In this document: positions 1-9,623 of the stretch, one piece after another
Position numbering within the stretch: position 1 is the stretch's first letter
Layout of the letters: every line of letters starts with the position of its first letter
Assembly: GCF_947502895.1 (NCBI RefSeq)
Contig: NZ_CANNBM010000009.1
Location: 11,304-75,303 of the forward strand
Direction: 5' to 3'
From: an uncultured Sulfitobacter sp.
Lineage (GTDB): Bacteria > Pseudomonadota > Alphaproteobacteria > Rhodobacterales > Rhodobacteraceae
Length of the DNA: 64,000 bases
Notes under the pieces: model-generated
Database searches by the model: none
Seen by the model: only the letters and a program-made list of their open reading frames with translations
What the model was told of the DNA's origin: nothing
Program-made: the position numbers and the translations under genes

Positions 1-387
1 GTTTTGTCCATCCGCAAAGGCGGGGTGGCTTGGGAAGCGCGTCTGACTGCGGCCCATCACAAGCTGAGCCATATCGAAAAGCGGATACATGCGCAGGACG
101 ACCCGAGTGAGCTGATCGACATCTGGTTCAGTTCGGAAAACGAGTTTCACCAGACCCTGATTTCGGCCTGTGGGTCAGAGACGCTCAAGCAGATGCACGG
201 CCAGATTTATGCGCAGTTCCGCCAGCAGCTGATGGTGGCCGACATGCGGTTTGATTTCATTTCGGAGAACATCCAGCACCACGCCAGTATTCTGGACGCT
301 GCCATGGCAGGAGACGAGGCGCTGACGCGCCAGCGCATTCACGAGCATCTGGCGCGGCATCTGACGGGTAATACGCTGGGCGACTAG
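1..387 (+). CDS. GntR-family transcriptional regulator, C-terminal FCD domain (5' end outside window)
   Basis: The reading frame is open from the first base of the window, so only the C-terminal ~128 residues are visible and the winged-helix DNA-binding domain lies upstream. The visible part is an all-helical FCD ligand-binding domain of the FadR subfamily. It contains the ENEFHQTLISACGS segment and the later ENIQHHASILDAAMAGD and RIHEHLARHL segments, whose Asp/His residues usually bind a metal and a carboxylate ligand. It ends in a 4-base overlap with the convergent denD gene. By position it is probably the repressor of the neighbouring sugar-acid genes; that role is inferred from context only. 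Confidence 0.85.
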   Translation, partial: VLSIRKGGVAWEARLTAAHHKLSHIEKRIHAQDDPSELIDIWFSSENEFHQTLISACGSETLKQMHGQIYAQFRQQLMVADMRFDFISENIQHHASILDAAMAGDEALTRQRIHEHLARHLTGNTLGD

Positions 388-1349
388 GCCGAAAGCTCGT
401 CCTGCATGTAAACTTCGATGATCTTGTCAAAAGACTGTTCGGCGCGAAAACCCAAAGCGATGGCGCGTTCGGGCGCAAAGTCGCGCGGCCAGCCATCAAC
501 AATTTTCATGATCGTTTCATCGGGCTGGTGTTTGATCAGATCAACCGCTTTTTGTCCGGCGACCTTGCGCAGCGCCTCGATCTGTTCTTCTACCGTGCAG
601 CTGAGGCCAGGCAGGTTCATTGCGCGCCGCCCTTCAAGCAGATCGGTATCAAGCTGCGCTGCTTGGGTCAGAAACTGTGCGGCGGCACGCGGGCTGGCAT
701 GCCAGTGGCGCACGGTATCTGGCACGGGCAGGACCGCCTCCACCCCATTCAGCGGCTCACGAATGATGCCCGAAAAGAACGAGGATGCCGCCGCATTGGC
801 CTTGCCGGGCCTCACGCAGATTGTGGGCAGGCGCAGGGATAGACCGTCGATAAACCCTTTGCGGCTAAAATCCGTCACCATCAACTCGCAGGCGGCCTTT
901 TGTGCGCCATAACTGGTTTGCGGCGCAGAGAGGAATTCATCGTCGATCTTGTCTGGATAGGGTCCGCCAAAAACAGCGATGGATGAGGTGAACACCATGC
1001 GTGGGCGGTAGGTGCCGCCCGAGGCGTGATGTTCGTTTTTCAAGGCCTCCAGAAGGTGCCACATCGCCATCATGTTTACGTCCCAACCCAGATCGAACTC
1101 GGCCTCGGCCTGTCCCGACACGATAGCGGCGAGGTGAAAGATCACATCGGGGCGGCTGCTGGCCAGTGTCTTGGCCATCGCTGGGTCTGCAACATTGCCG
1201 ATAACGGTTTTTGCCGCCACGCCGTCAGCCGGAAAGGCGCGGTCAAACAGGGTCAGTTCCGCATTGGGAAAGATGGTATCTGTAGTGATGCGCTGGGCCA
1301 GCTTTTGGCCGATCATTCCGCCACCACCAAGGATTAGAATTTTGGTCAT
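384..1349 (-). CDS. denD: D-erythronate dehydrogenase (NAD-dependent epimerase/dehydratase family)
   Basis: The 321-residue extended-SDR protein begins with a Rossmann motif (GGGGMIGQK, residues 8-16). It has the catalytic Ser pair in FTSSIAVFGGP (about 122-123) and the YxxxK pair at Tyr147/Lys151. Length and internal sequence match the DenD family, which oxidises D-erythronate at C2 to feed the tetronate pathway. The otnK-otnC-otnI genes needed downstream are on the opposite strand at 8.4-11.0 kb, which supports the assignment. Its start overlaps the stop of the upstream dehydrogenase by four bases (ATGA), so the two form a translationally coupled pair. Other NAD-sugar epimerase-like activities cannot be excluded by sequence alone. 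Confidence 0.85.
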   Translation of the reverse strand: MTKILILGGGGMIGQKLAQRITTDTIFPNAELTLFDRAFPADGVAAKTVIGNVADPAMAKTLASSRPDVIFHLAAIVSGQAEAEFDLGWDVNMMAMWHLLEALKNEHHASGGTYRPRMVFTSSIAVFGGPYPDKIDDEFLSAPQTSYGAQKAACELMVTDFSRKGFIDGLSLRLPTICVRPGKANAAASSFFSGIIREPLNGVEAVLPVPDTVRHWHASPRAAAQFLTQAAQLDTDLLEGRRAMNLPGLSCTVEEQIEALRKVAGQKAVDLIKHQPDETIMKIVDGWPRDFAPERAIALGFRAEQSFDKIIEVYMQDELSA

Positions 1350-2230
1350 GTCAGATCATTCCGTTTCTTGAGTTCCAGATAGAGCCCCGAGTGGTCCAGA
1401 TCGGCGCCGCCCATGGTGTTGCAAAAATCGGCAAAGCGGTCGCGCACAGCTTGGGTAGCGGGCAGGCTGAGGTTCACGGCACCCGCTTCGGCGAGCGTAT
1501 TGTCGAGGTCTTTGAGCTGGAATTTGGACAGGCCACCGGGGGCGAAATTGCCTTGCGACATCCGCTCGCCATGCTGTTGCAGGATAACGCTATCGGCAAA
1601 CCCGCCTTTGAGCGCGGCACGCAGGGCAGCAGGATCAGCGCCGCCTTGCTCAACCAGCAGGGTTGCTTCGGCGACGGCGGCGATGGTGACAGCGACGATG
1701 GCCTGATTTGCCAGTTTACACAGTTGCCCCGCGCCCGAGGGTCCGACCCGCACAGGCCGACCCATGGCCGACAGGACGTCACGCATTTGATCAAATACCG
1801 CAGCTTCGCCGCCCACCATGATGGCGAGCGTGGCATCCTCTGCGCCTTTGGTGCCGCCTGATACGGGCGCATCCAGATGTGCCACGCCATGTTGCCCCAG
1901 CAGGGCTGACTGGGCGCGGGCGTGTTCGGGTTTTGCACTGGACATGTCGATCCAGACACTGCCGTTTGGCAGGGCTGCGCGGAAAGCATCATCATCCAGC
2001 AATGCCTGTGTCGCGTAACCATCCGATAGCATGCTGATAATGATCTCGGCCCCTGCAATGGCCTCGGCAGCAGTGGCGGCAGTGTTTGCACCTGCCTCGA
2101 CCAAAGGGGCGGCACGGTCCGCGCTGCGGTTCCAGACCGTCAGTTGATGCCCCGCTGACATCAGATTTCGGGTCATGGGTGCGCCCATCAGGCCAGTGCC
2201 TAGCAAGGTAATTTTTCGCGGCTCAATCAT
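1346..2230 (-). CDS. NAD(P)-dependent beta-hydroxyacid dehydrogenase (HIBADH / tartronate-semialdehyde reductase type)
   Basis: The 294-residue protein is a complete 3-hydroxyisobutyrate-dehydrogenase family enzyme. The cofactor motif GTGLMGAPM lies at residues 11-19, the substrate-binding DAPVSGGTKGAE at about 120-131, and the catalytic Lys at about 172 in CKLANQ. Known members reduce tartronate semialdehyde or oxidise L-threonate and related hydroxyacids. It is the first gene of a two-gene minus-strand unit with denD, so a C3/C4 sugar-acid substrate is likely. It is clearly distinct from the second family member at 7434-8345, which is the better LtnD candidate. The exact substrate is not resolved. 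Confidence 0.85.
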   Translation of the reverse strand: MIEPRKITLLGTGLMGAPMTRNLMSAGHQLTVWNRSADRAAPLVEAGANTAATAAEAIAGAEIIISMLSDGYATQALLDDDAFRAALPNGSVWIDMSSAKPEHARAQSALLGQHGVAHLDAPVSGGTKGAEDATLAIMVGGEAAVFDQMRDVLSAMGRPVRVGPSGAGQLCKLANQAIVAVTIAAVAEATLLVEQGGADPAALRAALKGGFADSVILQQHGERMSQGNFAPGGLSKFQLKDLDNTLAEAGAVNLSLPATQAVRDRFADFCNTMGGADLDHSGLYLELKKRNDLT

Positions 2231-2416
2231 CGCAGGGGGTCCTTTCGCATCAGAAACGCCGTGGGGTTATGGTCAAATCCAAATCTCTGTCATACGCTAA
2301 ACTATCCGTCCAGAAGCGCCATTGGCTCTGCTTGATTTACATGAGGTTTGTGAAAATACGCAAGCTTTGGCGCCGCTGGATGGTAAGGGTGCAACCATAG
2401 ATCGGGATGAATAATT

Positions 2417-3178
2417 GTGACTGGACAAAGGCTTAGCGGGAAGCGCGTTTTGGTGACTGCCGCCGGACAGGGGATCGGGCGGGCCAGTGCAATTGCTATG
2501 GCGCGCGAGGGTGCGCAGGTGTTTGCGACCGATGTAAACATGGATGCACTATCTACGATTCGGGATGCGAATCTCGAAAATATAGAAATTTTCGAACTTG
2601 ATGCGCGCAGTGACGAGAGTGCGCAGGCAGGTGTCGCGCGGGCCAATCCGGATGTTTTGTTCAACTGCGCGGGCTTCGTACATCACGGCACAATTCTGGA
2701 TGCCAAAGACGACGATCTGGAATTCGCGCTTGATTTGAATGTCCGCTCAATGGTGCGAACCATTCGCGCGGCGCTGCCGAATATGCTGGAGCGTGGAACA
2801 GGCTCGATCATCAATATGTCATCGGCTGCAGGCTCTATCATCGGTGCGCCGAACCGTTTCATCTACGGAACCACCAAGGCGGCGGTCGTCGGGCTGACAA
2901 AGTCGGTTGCGGTTGATTTTGTAGCCAAGGGTATTCGGTGTAACTGCATTTGCCCCGGCACGGTGGAATCCCCCAGCTGGCATGACCGCGTAACCGCGCT
3001 GGGTGAGCAGTTGGGCAGCTATGACGAAGCCATGGCGCAGTTTGTAGCGCGGCAGCCTATGGGCCGTGTCGCTACCGCCGAGGAGATTGCGGCGCTTGTT
3101 GTGTACCTTGCCAGTGACGAAAGCGCATTCACCACAGGGCACACGCATATCATTGATGGAGGCTGGTCAGGCCAATGA
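2417..3178 (+). CDS. SDR oxidoreductase, 2-keto-3-deoxy-L-fuconate dehydrogenase-like
   Basis: The 253-residue classical SDR has TAAGQGIG at residues 14-21, NCAG at 83-86, the serine in NMSSAAGS (about 135-136) and YGTTK with Tyr150/Lys154. The tail [11 protein letters not shown] is typical of this family. Sequence and context fit 2-keto-3-deoxy-L-fuconate dehydrogenase, which oxidises C4 to give a 2,4-diketo-3-deoxy acid. The dehydratase that would make its substrate overlaps its stop codon by four bases, and the hydrolase that would cleave its product is the next gene. It starts with GTG and the ribosome site in front is weak. It is the first gene of a plus-strand operon, divergent from the 1.3-2.2 kb unit. 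Confidence 0.85.
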   Translation: MTGQRLSGKRVLVTAAGQGIGRASAIAMAREGAQVFATDVNMDALSTIRDANLENIEIFELDARSDESAQAGVARANPDVLFNCAGFVHHGTILDAKDDDLEFALDLNVRSMVRTIRAALPNMLERGTGSIINMSSAAGSIIGAPNRFIYGTTKAAVVGLTKSVAVDFVAKGIRCNCICPGTVESPSWHDRVTALGEQLGSYDEAMAQFVARQPMGRVATAEEIAALVVYLASDESAFTTGHTHIIDGGWSGQ

Positions 3179-4992
3179 CACAAGATACCCCGAAAGCCAC
3201 GCGGATCAGCAAGGATGCCCTGCGGTCGCGCAAGTGGTTTATGAACCCTGACAATCTGGAGATGACCGCGCTGTATCTGGAGCGGTATCTGAACTATGGG
3301 CTGACGCGTGAGGAGCTGCAATCGGGCAAGCCGATCATCGGGATTGCGCAGACGGGGAGCGATCTGTCGCCATGCAACCGCCACCATATCGAACTGACCA
3401 AGCGCGTGCGCGACGGTATCATCGCGGCAGGGGGGACATGCATTGAAATTCCGGTGCACCCGATTCAGGAAACGGGCAAACGGCCCACTGCATCGCTGGA
3501 CCGCAACCTTGCCTATCTGTCGCTGGTCGAGACCTTGTTCGGCTATCCGCTGGACGGTGTTGTACTGAACATCGGGTGTGACAAAACCACGCCTGCGCTG
3601 TTGATGGCGGCGGCCACGGTGAACATCCCTGCGATTGCCTTGTCCGTCGGCCCGATGCTGAATGGCTGGTGGAAGGGCGAGCGTGCAGGCTCTGGCACCG
3701 TGATCTGGAAAGCGCGCGAGCAGTTGGCTGCGGGCAATATCGGCACGGACGAGTTTATGGAGATCGCGGCCGCCTCTGCGCCGTCGGTGGGCTATTGCAA
3801 CACGATGGGGACGGCCACGACCATGAATTCACTTGCCGAGGCGCTGGGCATGCAACTGCCCGGTTCTGCTGCAATTCCCGCGCCTTACCGCGAGCGGGGG
3901 CAGATCAGCTATGAGACTGGCAAGCGGATCGTTGACATGGTTTGGGAGGACATGCGCCCGACCGATATCATGACCCGCGAGGCATTCGAGAATGCGATCG
4001 TCATCAACTCGGCCATCGGCGGCTCTACCAATGCGCCGATTCATTTGAACGCGATTGCGCGGCATTTGGGTGTGCCGCTGGACAATGATGACTGGCAAAA
4101 ACACGGGCATGATGTGCCGCTGCTGGTCAACATGCAGCCTGCGGGCAAATATCTGGGCGAAGATTACCAGCATGCAGGCGGTGTGCCTGCGGTGGTGGGT
4201 GAATTGATTGCAGGGGGGCTGCTGCCGCATCCCGATGCTGTGACCGCCAATGGTAAAACCATGGGCGATAATTGCGCGGCGCAACGCTCAAAGAACACGG
4301 ATGTGATCAAGCCTGCCAGTGATCCGATGATCGGGCAGGCGGGGTTCCTGAACTTGTCAGGCAATCTGTTCGAAAGCGCGATTATGAAAACTTCCGTGAT
4401 CTCGCCCGCGTTTCGCAAAACCTATCTGTCCAATCCGGATGATCCAGAGGCGTTCGAGGGCCGTGCCATTGTCTTTGAAGGGCCGGAGGATTTTCACCAC
4501 CGGATCGACGACGCGTCCGAGAACATCGACGAAAACTGTATTTTGTTCATGCGCGGTGCGGGCCCCAAAGGATACCCCGGTGCGGCGGAGGTCGTGAACA
4601 TGCGACCCCCGTCTTATCTGATCAAAAAGGGGGTCGAGGCCTTGCCGTGTATCGGGGATGGCCGCCAGTCGGGGACATCAGGCAGCCCGTCGATCCTCAA
4701 CGCATCGCCCGAGGCTGCGGACGGTGGCGGATTGGCCTTGCTGCAAAACGGTGATCCCGTGCGCATTGATCTGGGTAAGGGAACGGTCAACATGCTGGTC
4801 CCGCTGGACGAGTTGAACGAGCGTGCCCGCGTGCTTGCAGCCAATGGCGGTTACGACGTGCCTGCCAGCCAATCGCCGTGGCAAGAACTGTTCCGCGAAA
4901 AAGTAGGGCGTCTGGATCAGGGTATGACCCTTGAGGGCGCGGAAAAATATCAAGACATCGCACGCAAGTACATGCCGCGCGACAATCACTAA
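3175..4992 (+). CDS. IlvD/Edd-family sugar-acid dehydratase (L-arabinonate/L-fuconate dehydratase type)
   Basis: At 605 residues this is a full-length dihydroxyacid/pentonate dehydratase. Candidate Fe-S cysteines are in SPCNRHH (about 67), IGCDKTTPA (about 135) and [12 protein letters not shown] (about 206). The conserved [10 protein letters not shown] and [13 protein letters not shown] segments are present. Such enzymes remove water from aldonic acids to give 2-keto-3-deoxy acids. The surrounding dehydrogenase and FAH-type hydrolase show the product enters a non-phosphorylative route rather than branched-chain amino-acid synthesis. The start codon overlaps the SDR stop (ATGA). Whether the substrate is a pentonate or L-fuconate cannot be decided from sequence. 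Confidence 0.9.
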   Translation: MTQDTPKATRISKDALRSRKWFMNPDNLEMTALYLERYLNYGLTREELQSGKPIIGIAQTGSDLSPCNRHHIELTKRVRDGIIAAGGTCIEIPVHPIQETGKRPTASLDRNLAYLSLVETLFGYPLDGVVLNIGCDKTTPALLMAAATVNIPAIALSVGPMLNGWWKGERAGSGTVIWKAREQLAAGNIGTDEFMEIAAASAPSVGYCNTMGTATTMNSLAEALGMQLPGSAAIPAPYRERGQISYETGKRIVDMVWEDMRPTDIMTREAFENAIVINSAIGGSTNAPIHLNAIARHLGVPLDNDDWQKHGHDVPLLVNMQPAGKYLGEDYQHAGGVPAVVGELIAGGLLPHPDAVTANGKTMGDNCAAQRSKNTDVIKPASDPMIGQAGFLNLSGNLFESAIMKTSVISPAFRKTYLSNPDDPEAFEGRAIVFEGPEDFHHRIDDASENIDENCILFMRGAGPKGYPGAAEVVNMRPPSYLIKKGVEALPCIGDGRQSGTSGSPSILNASPEAADGGGLALLQNGDPVRIDLGKGTVNMLVPLDELNERARVLAANGGYDVPASQSPWQELFREKVGRLDQGMTLEGAEKYQDIARKYMPRDNH

Positions 4993-5010
4993 AACTCAGA
5001 GGAAAACACC

Positions 5011-5859
5011 ATGAAACTTGTCCGCTATGGCGCTGTCGGTGCCGAGAAACCTGCGATGCTGGATGATGAGGGCCAGTTGCGCGATCTGTCTGCGCACGTG
5101 AGCGATATCAACGGTGATATGCTGGATGATGCCAGCATCGCCAAGCTGCGGGCGCTTGATCCTGCCAGCCTGCCGCTGGTGGAAGGGGAGCAGCGCATCG
5201 GGGCCTGCGTGGGCAACATCGGTAAATTCCTGTGCATCGGGCTGAACTATTCGGACCATGCCGCCGAGACAGGCGCTGAAATTCCCAAGCATCCGATTTT
5301 GTTCTTCAAGGCGAATTCCGCCATTGTGGGTGCTTACGACGATGTGGTGATGCCGCGCGGATCAACCCAGACCGATTGGGAAGTCGAGCTGGGAGTTGTG
5401 ATCGGCACCACTGCCAAATACGTCACCAAGGAAAATGCGCTGGACCATGTGGCGGGCTATTGCATCGTGAATGATGTGTCCGAGCGGCATTTTCAGGCAA
5501 ACCTGACGGGGCAGTGGACCAAGGGGAAATCCTGCGACACCTTCGGCCCGACTGGTCCATGGCTGGTGACACGTGACGAGGTTGAAGACCCGCAGAACCT
5601 TGATATGGCGTTGGATGTGAACGGCAAGCGGATGCAGACGGGCACCACCTCCACAATGATCTTTACCGTGGCCGAGATTATCGAGCACCTCTCGGGCCTG
5701 ATGACATTGCATCCCGGTGATGTGATTACCACAGGCACCCCTCCCGGTGTGGGGTTGGGGATGAAGCCCGAGCCTGTGTTTCTCAAGAAAGGTGATGTGA
5801 TGGAGTTGACCATTCAAGGACTGGGACACCAGCGCCAGAAAGTGGATCAAGATGCCTGA
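5011..5859 (+). CDS. Fumarylacetoacetate hydrolase-family protein (2,4-diketo-3-deoxy-sugar-acid hydrolase)
   Basis: The 282-residue protein has the typical FAH C-terminal domain, starting at IGLNYSDHAAETG (about residue 72). It has the metal ligands in DWEVELGVVIG and the conserved NDVSERHFQ and GTPPGVGLG motifs. Enzymes of this length, often annotated as ureidoglycolate lyase, include the 2,4-diketo-3-deoxy-L-fuconate hydrolases that release pyruvate plus lactate or glycolate. A good ribosome site (AGGA) precedes the ATG. It is third in the operon behind the SDR and the dehydratase, exactly the order expected for this pathway, and its 3' end overlaps the next gene by eight bases. Confidence 0.87.
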   Translation: MKLVRYGAVGAEKPAMLDDEGQLRDLSAHVSDINGDMLDDASIAKLRALDPASLPLVEGEQRIGACVGNIGKFLCIGLNYSDHAAETGAEIPKHPILFFKANSAIVGAYDDVVMPRGSTQTDWEVELGVVIGTTAKYVTKENALDHVAGYCIVNDVSERHFQANLTGQWTKGKSCDTFGPTGPWLVTRDEVEDPQNLDMALDVNGKRMQTGTTSTMIFTVAEIIEHLSGLMTLHPGDVITTGTPPGVGLGMKPEPVFLKKGDVMELTIQGLGHQRQKVDQDA

Positions 5860-6775
5860 TCTTTTGCAAATCGGTGGCATCACGGATGCAATGCGCGAAC
5901 GGCTGGAAGCAGAGTTTACCATCCACCAGACCAAGCGGTATGACGCGGATAAAATCACCCACGTGGTGACAAATGGCCACGACGGGGTGAACCCCAATTT
6001 GATGGCATCGCTGACCAACCTTCAGGTAATCAGTGGCTATGGTGTGGGCTATGACGCAGTAGATGCGGATGAGGCCGCGCGGCGCGGTATCATCGTTACG
6101 CATACGCCAAACGTATTGAACGAAGAGGTCGCGACCACGGCGCTGCTGCTGATGCTGTCATGCTACCGCGAAGTGTTGCGTGACGATGCCTATGTGCGCT
6201 CTGGCGCTTGGGAGGCCAAGGGCGGTGCGCCGCTGACCCGCTCGGCGGATAACCAGACCGTTGGTATCCTCGGGCTGGGGCGGATCGGGCAGGCGATCGC
6301 AGACAAGTTGGCGCCGTGGAACGCAAAAATCCTCTATCATTCGCGCACCGAAAAGGACGTGCCTTATACCTACTACGACAATCTGACGGCGATGGCGTTT
6401 GATTGTGATGTGCTGATCTGCATCACGCCCGGTGGCCCGTCGACCAACAAGATCGTTAATCGCGATGTCTTAGAGGCGCTGGGCCCGCAGGGGACGTTGA
6501 TCAACGTAAGTCGGGGGTCTGTGGTGGACGAGGCCGCGCTGATCGAAGCATTGCAATCAGGTGCTTTGGGCTGGGCCGGCCTTGATGTGTTCGAGGGTGA
6601 GCCGCACGTGCCGCAAGCGCTGCGTGATCTGCCCAACACGGTCCTGTTGCCTCATGTTGGCAGCGCCACCATCGAGACGCGGGCGGCAATGGGGGATTTG
6701 ACAGTGGACAACCTGCTGCAACATCTCAAGGACGGCACCGTTATCAGTGCCGTGCCTGAATGTGCGCATCTGTGA
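5852..6775 (+). CDS. D-isomer-specific 2-hydroxyacid dehydrogenase (glyoxylate/hydroxypyruvate reductase type)
   Basis: The 307-residue enzyme has the NAD(P) motif GLGRIGQ at 141-147 and the catalytic triad Arg221 (VSRGSVVDE), Glu250 (FEGEP) and His268 (LLPHVGS). It most resembles glyoxylate/hydroxypyruvate/phenylpyruvate reductases. Because the upstream hydrolase should release pyruvate with glycolate or lactate, this enzyme could interconvert the second product (glycolate/glyoxylate) with a nicotinamide cofactor; that link is an inference. It overlaps the hydrolase gene and belongs to the same operon. Confidence 0.87.
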   Translation: MPDLLQIGGITDAMRERLEAEFTIHQTKRYDADKITHVVTNGHDGVNPNLMASLTNLQVISGYGVGYDAVDADEAARRGIIVTHTPNVLNEEVATTALLLMLSCYREVLRDDAYVRSGAWEAKGGAPLTRSADNQTVGILGLGRIGQAIADKLAPWNAKILYHSRTEKDVPYTYYDNLTAMAFDCDVLICITPGGPSTNKIVNRDVLEALGPQGTLINVSRGSVVDEAALIEALQSGALGWAGLDVFEGEPHVPQALRDLPNTVLLPHVGSATIETRAAMGDLTVDNLLQHLKDGTVISAVPECAHL

Positions 6776-6796
6776 TCTATAGTGCTGCGGTGACAG

Positions 6797-7387
6797 ATGT
6801 TTGAGTTTGTCATTGCAGTTTTCTTTTTGCTGATCACGCCGGGGCCGGGAGTGTTGACCACGGCGGGTATCGGGGCTGCCTTTGGCTATCGTGCGGGGCT
6901 GGGGTTTGTTGTTGGGCTTATGCTGGGCGGGTTCATCACCATGATGATCGTTATATCGGGCCTTGCAGCGGTTGTATTGGCGGTGCCGTCTTTGCGCATG
7001 GTGCTGTTGCTCGCGTCGGTCGGATATCTGGTCTATCTCGCGTGGCGGATCGCCAGCGCGGGATCGAAGATCGGGTTCCGACCTGCGGCCAAGCCGCTAG
7101 GCTTTGCCAATGGGCTTGCATTGCAGTTCATTAATCCAAAGGCTTATGTGGTCGCTACAACCCTGTTTTCAGGTTTTGCCTTCATGCCCGATGCCCCAGT
7201 TTGGGAAGTTGTCCTGAAGATACTGGTGTTTAACGCAATTTGGGTGCCTGTGCATTTGGTCTGGTTGGGTGCGGGTGCCACTCTGGGCAGTATGGACCTA
7301 AGCCTGCCTGTGCAGCGGGTGATCAACATCGGTATGGCCGTTTCGCTGCTGGTCGTGGTGGCGGTTGCGTTGATAGCAAGTATCTGA
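6797..7387 (+). CDS. LysE/RhtB-family exporter
   Basis: The 196-residue very hydrophobic protein has about six predicted membrane segments. It starts with the family signature FFLLITPGPGVLTTAGIGAAFG and contains the central NPKAYV motif (LQFINPKAYVVATT). The family exports amino acids and small metabolites across the inner membrane. It lies 21 bases after the dehydrogenase, between two sugar-acid modules on the same strand, so it may relieve accumulation of an intermediate. The substrate is unknown. Confidence 0.87.
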   Translation: MFEFVIAVFFLLITPGPGVLTTAGIGAAFGYRAGLGFVVGLMLGGFITMMIVISGLAAVVLAVPSLRMVLLLASVGYLVYLAWRIASAGSKIGFRPAAKPLGFANGLALQFINPKAYVVATTLFSGFAFMPDAPVWEVVLKILVFNAIWVPVHLVWLGAGATLGSMDLSLPVQRVINIGMAVSLLVVVAVALIASI

Positions 7388-7433
7388 GCGAAAGAAGATT
7401 TGTTTTGGCCCATGCCAAACCGGAAGGAACAGA

Positions 7434-8345
7434 ATGACACAAAATCAAAAAATTGCGGCAATCGGTTTGGGGTCCATGGGCTATGGCATCGCCCAATCTG
7501 CCTTGCGCGGGGGGCATCGCGTTTGGGGCGTTGATATCAACGCCGAACAAATGCAGCGATTTGTGGATGAAGGGGGGCAGAGTGATGCGCTGGCGGATGT
7601 GGCCGCCGAGCTGGACGCGGTTATCGTCGCGGTGTTGAACGCCCCCCAGACCGAGGATGTGCTGTTTGGCGCGCACGGTATCGTGGACCAGTTGCGCAGT
7701 GGTGCAGCGGTGTTGTCTTGTGCCACGGTGCCGCCCGAATTTGCAAAAGACATGGCGGCACGTTGTGCCGAGCACGGCGTGCACTATCTGGACGCGCCGA
7801 TATCTGGCGGCGCAGTAAAAGCAGCCAATGGCGCGCTGTCAATTATGGCGGCAGGCAAGCCTGAGGCATTCAACGCCCTGCGCCCTGTTTTGGATGCGAT
7901 TGCCGAGACTGTGTTCGAGCTGGGTGATGAGGCTGGTGCAGGCAGTGCGATGAAGGCGGTAAACCAGCTGTTGGCAGGGGTGCATATCGCCACGATGGCT
8001 GAGGCCATGACCTTTGGTATGACCCAAGGGGTGACACCGGACAAGTTTATCGAGGTCATTAGCAAATGCGCGGGCACCAGCTGGATGCTGGAAAACCGTG
8101 CGCCCCACATCGCAGCGGGGGATTATACGCCCCACAGCTCGGTCAATATCTGGCCAAAGGATCTTGGAATCGTGTTGGACATCGCAAAGAATGCGCAGTT
8201 CAGCGCGCCGATCACAGCGGCGGCCTTACAGCAGTTTGTGGCGGCAGCTGGCATGGGGTTCGGCGCGCAGGACGATGCGGCGGTGGCCAAAGTATATGCG
8301 CGCAATGCGGGGCTGACCCTGCCCGGTGAAGACGGAAAGGGGTAG
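7434..8345 (+). CDS. ltnD: L-threonate dehydrogenase
   Basis: The 303-residue HIBADH-superfamily enzyme has GLGSMGYGIA at residues 11-20, DAPISGGAVKA at 120-130 and the catalytic Lys at about 174 (AMKAVNQLL). It heads the contiguous set ltnD-otnK-otnC-otnI, which defines the L-threonate branch of the tetronate pathway: LtnD oxidises the C2 hydroxyl to 2-oxotetronate. A strong ribosome site (GGAAGGAA) precedes the ATG. The gene is six bases from otnK, so it is co-transcribed with it. Sequence alone would say only beta-hydroxyacid dehydrogenase; the neighbours give the specific name. Confidence 0.88.
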   Translation: MTQNQKIAAIGLGSMGYGIAQSALRGGHRVWGVDINAEQMQRFVDEGGQSDALADVAAELDAVIVAVLNAPQTEDVLFGAHGIVDQLRSGAAVLSCATVPPEFAKDMAARCAEHGVHYLDAPISGGAVKAANGALSIMAAGKPEAFNALRPVLDAIAETVFELGDEAGAGSAMKAVNQLLAGVHIATMAEAMTFGMTQGVTPDKFIEVISKCAGTSWMLENRAPHIAAGDYTPHSSVNIWPKDLGIVLDIAKNAQFSAPITAAALQQFVAAAGMGFGAQDDAAVAKVYARNAGLTLPGEDGKG

Positions 8346-8351
8346 GCCAAG

Positions 8352-9623
8352 ATGACAACTGTTCTGGGCTGCATTGCAGATGATTTCACCGGCGCGACCG
8401 ATCTGGCAGGGTTGCTGGCGCGCAGTGGCGTGCGGGTTTCACTGCGCATCGGTGTGCCAAGTGAGCCACCCCAAGACACAGGCCCTTTCGAAGTAATCGC
8501 GTTGAAATCGCGCACCGCGCCTGTGCACGAGGCAGTGGCCGAAACGCGCGCGGCATTGGCGTGGTTGCGCGCGGCGGGTGCGCAGCGGTTTTTCTGGAAA
8601 TACTGCTCGACCTTCGACAGCACAGCAGACGGCAACATAGGCCCTGTGGCCGAGGCGCTGATGGATGATCTGGGGACAGAGCAGACCATCTATTGCCCTG
8701 CGTTTCCTGAAAATGGCAGGTCGATCTTCATGGGTAATCTGTTTGTCGGACAGCAACCCTTGGCCGAAAGCCCGATGAAGGATCACCCCCTGACGCCGAT
8801 GCGCGACAGTAATCTGATGCGGCTGTTGTCCCCGCAAGTGACCAGTCCTGTGGGATTGGCGGACAGATTGACGGTGGCGCGGGGTGCGCCAGCGTTGCGC
8901 GCACGGCTGGACGCGTTGAAGGAAGAAGGCGTGGCCCATGTGGTTGTCGATGCTGTTGCCGACGAAGATCTGACTATTATTGCGCAGGCGTGTCGCGATA
9001 TGCCACTGATGACGGGCGGCTCTGCTGTGGCGATGCCGCTGCCCGCTCTCTACCTTGCGGACGGGACGTTGCCAGCGGAGGCTACAAAAGGCCAAACGCT
9101 GGATATTGCGCGGGAAACGATTGTGTTGTCGGGCAGCTGCTCTGCCATGACAAATGCGCAGGTCGCAGCGTACATCGCGCAAGGGGCGCCCGCGTATCAG
9201 CTTGACCCTCTCACGCTTAGCCAGACGGGTGCCGCGCCTGTACTGGACTGGATTGCGGCGCAGGATTTAGGGGCGGCGCCATTGGTCTATGCGACCGCTG
9301 ATGCGCAGAGCGTTAAATCCGCGCAAGAGGCGCTGGGCGTGGCGCAGGCGGGGGTCTTGGTTGAGCAAACCCTTGCGGCCTGTGCGGTGGCCGCGCGGGA
9401 TGCGGGGGCACGGCGGGTGATTGTGGCGGGAGGCGAGACTTCGGGAGCTGTCACGCAGGCGCTTGGCGTGACGCAGCTGGACATCGGGGCCGAGATTGCG
9501 CCCGGTGTTCCTTGGACCTTCTGCCGTTCGGGGGGGCACCAGATTGCACTAACGCTCAAGTCAGGCAATTTCGGTGCGCCCACGTTTTTCCGTGACGCCC
9601 AAGACAGACTGGACGCATTATGA
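8352..9623 (+). CDS. otnK: 3-oxo-tetronate kinase (four-carbon acid sugar kinase, DUF1537)
   Basis: The 423-residue protein has the DUF1537 N-terminal signature CIADDFTGATDLAG (residues 7-20) and the conserved YCSTFDST segment. The C-terminal nucleotide-binding half carries AGGETSGAVTQALG. OtnK phosphorylates 3-oxotetronate at O4 with ATP. It sits between the dehydrogenase and the class II aldolase-like decarboxylase with an ATGA overlap into the latter. Length and order match the described tetronate operons. Confidence 0.93.
   Translation: MTTVLGCIADDFTGATDLAGLLARSGVRVSLRIGVPSEPPQDTGPFEVIALKSRTAPVHEAVAETRAALAWLRAAGAQRFFWKYCSTFDSTADGNIGPVAEALMDDLGTEQTIYCPAFPENGRSIFMGNLFVGQQPLAESPMKDHPLTPMRDSNLMRLLSPQVTSPVGLADRLTVARGAPALRARLDALKEEGVAHVVVDAVADEDLTIIAQACRDMPLMTGGSAVAMPLPALYLADGTLPAEATKGQTLDIARETIVLSGSCSAMTNAQVAAYIAQGAPAYQLDPLTLSQTGAAPVLDWIAAQDLGAAPLVYATADAQSVKSAQEALGVAQAGVLVEQTLAACAVAARDAGARRVIVAGGETSGAVTQALGVTQLDIGAEIAPGVPWTFCRSGGHQIALTLKSGNFGAPTFFRDAQDRLDAL

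Noticed and set aside
2380..2398. ATGGT...ACCAT repeat as a GntR operator
   Set aside because: Only five-base arms with a nine-base spacer and no second copy, so it is too weak to call.
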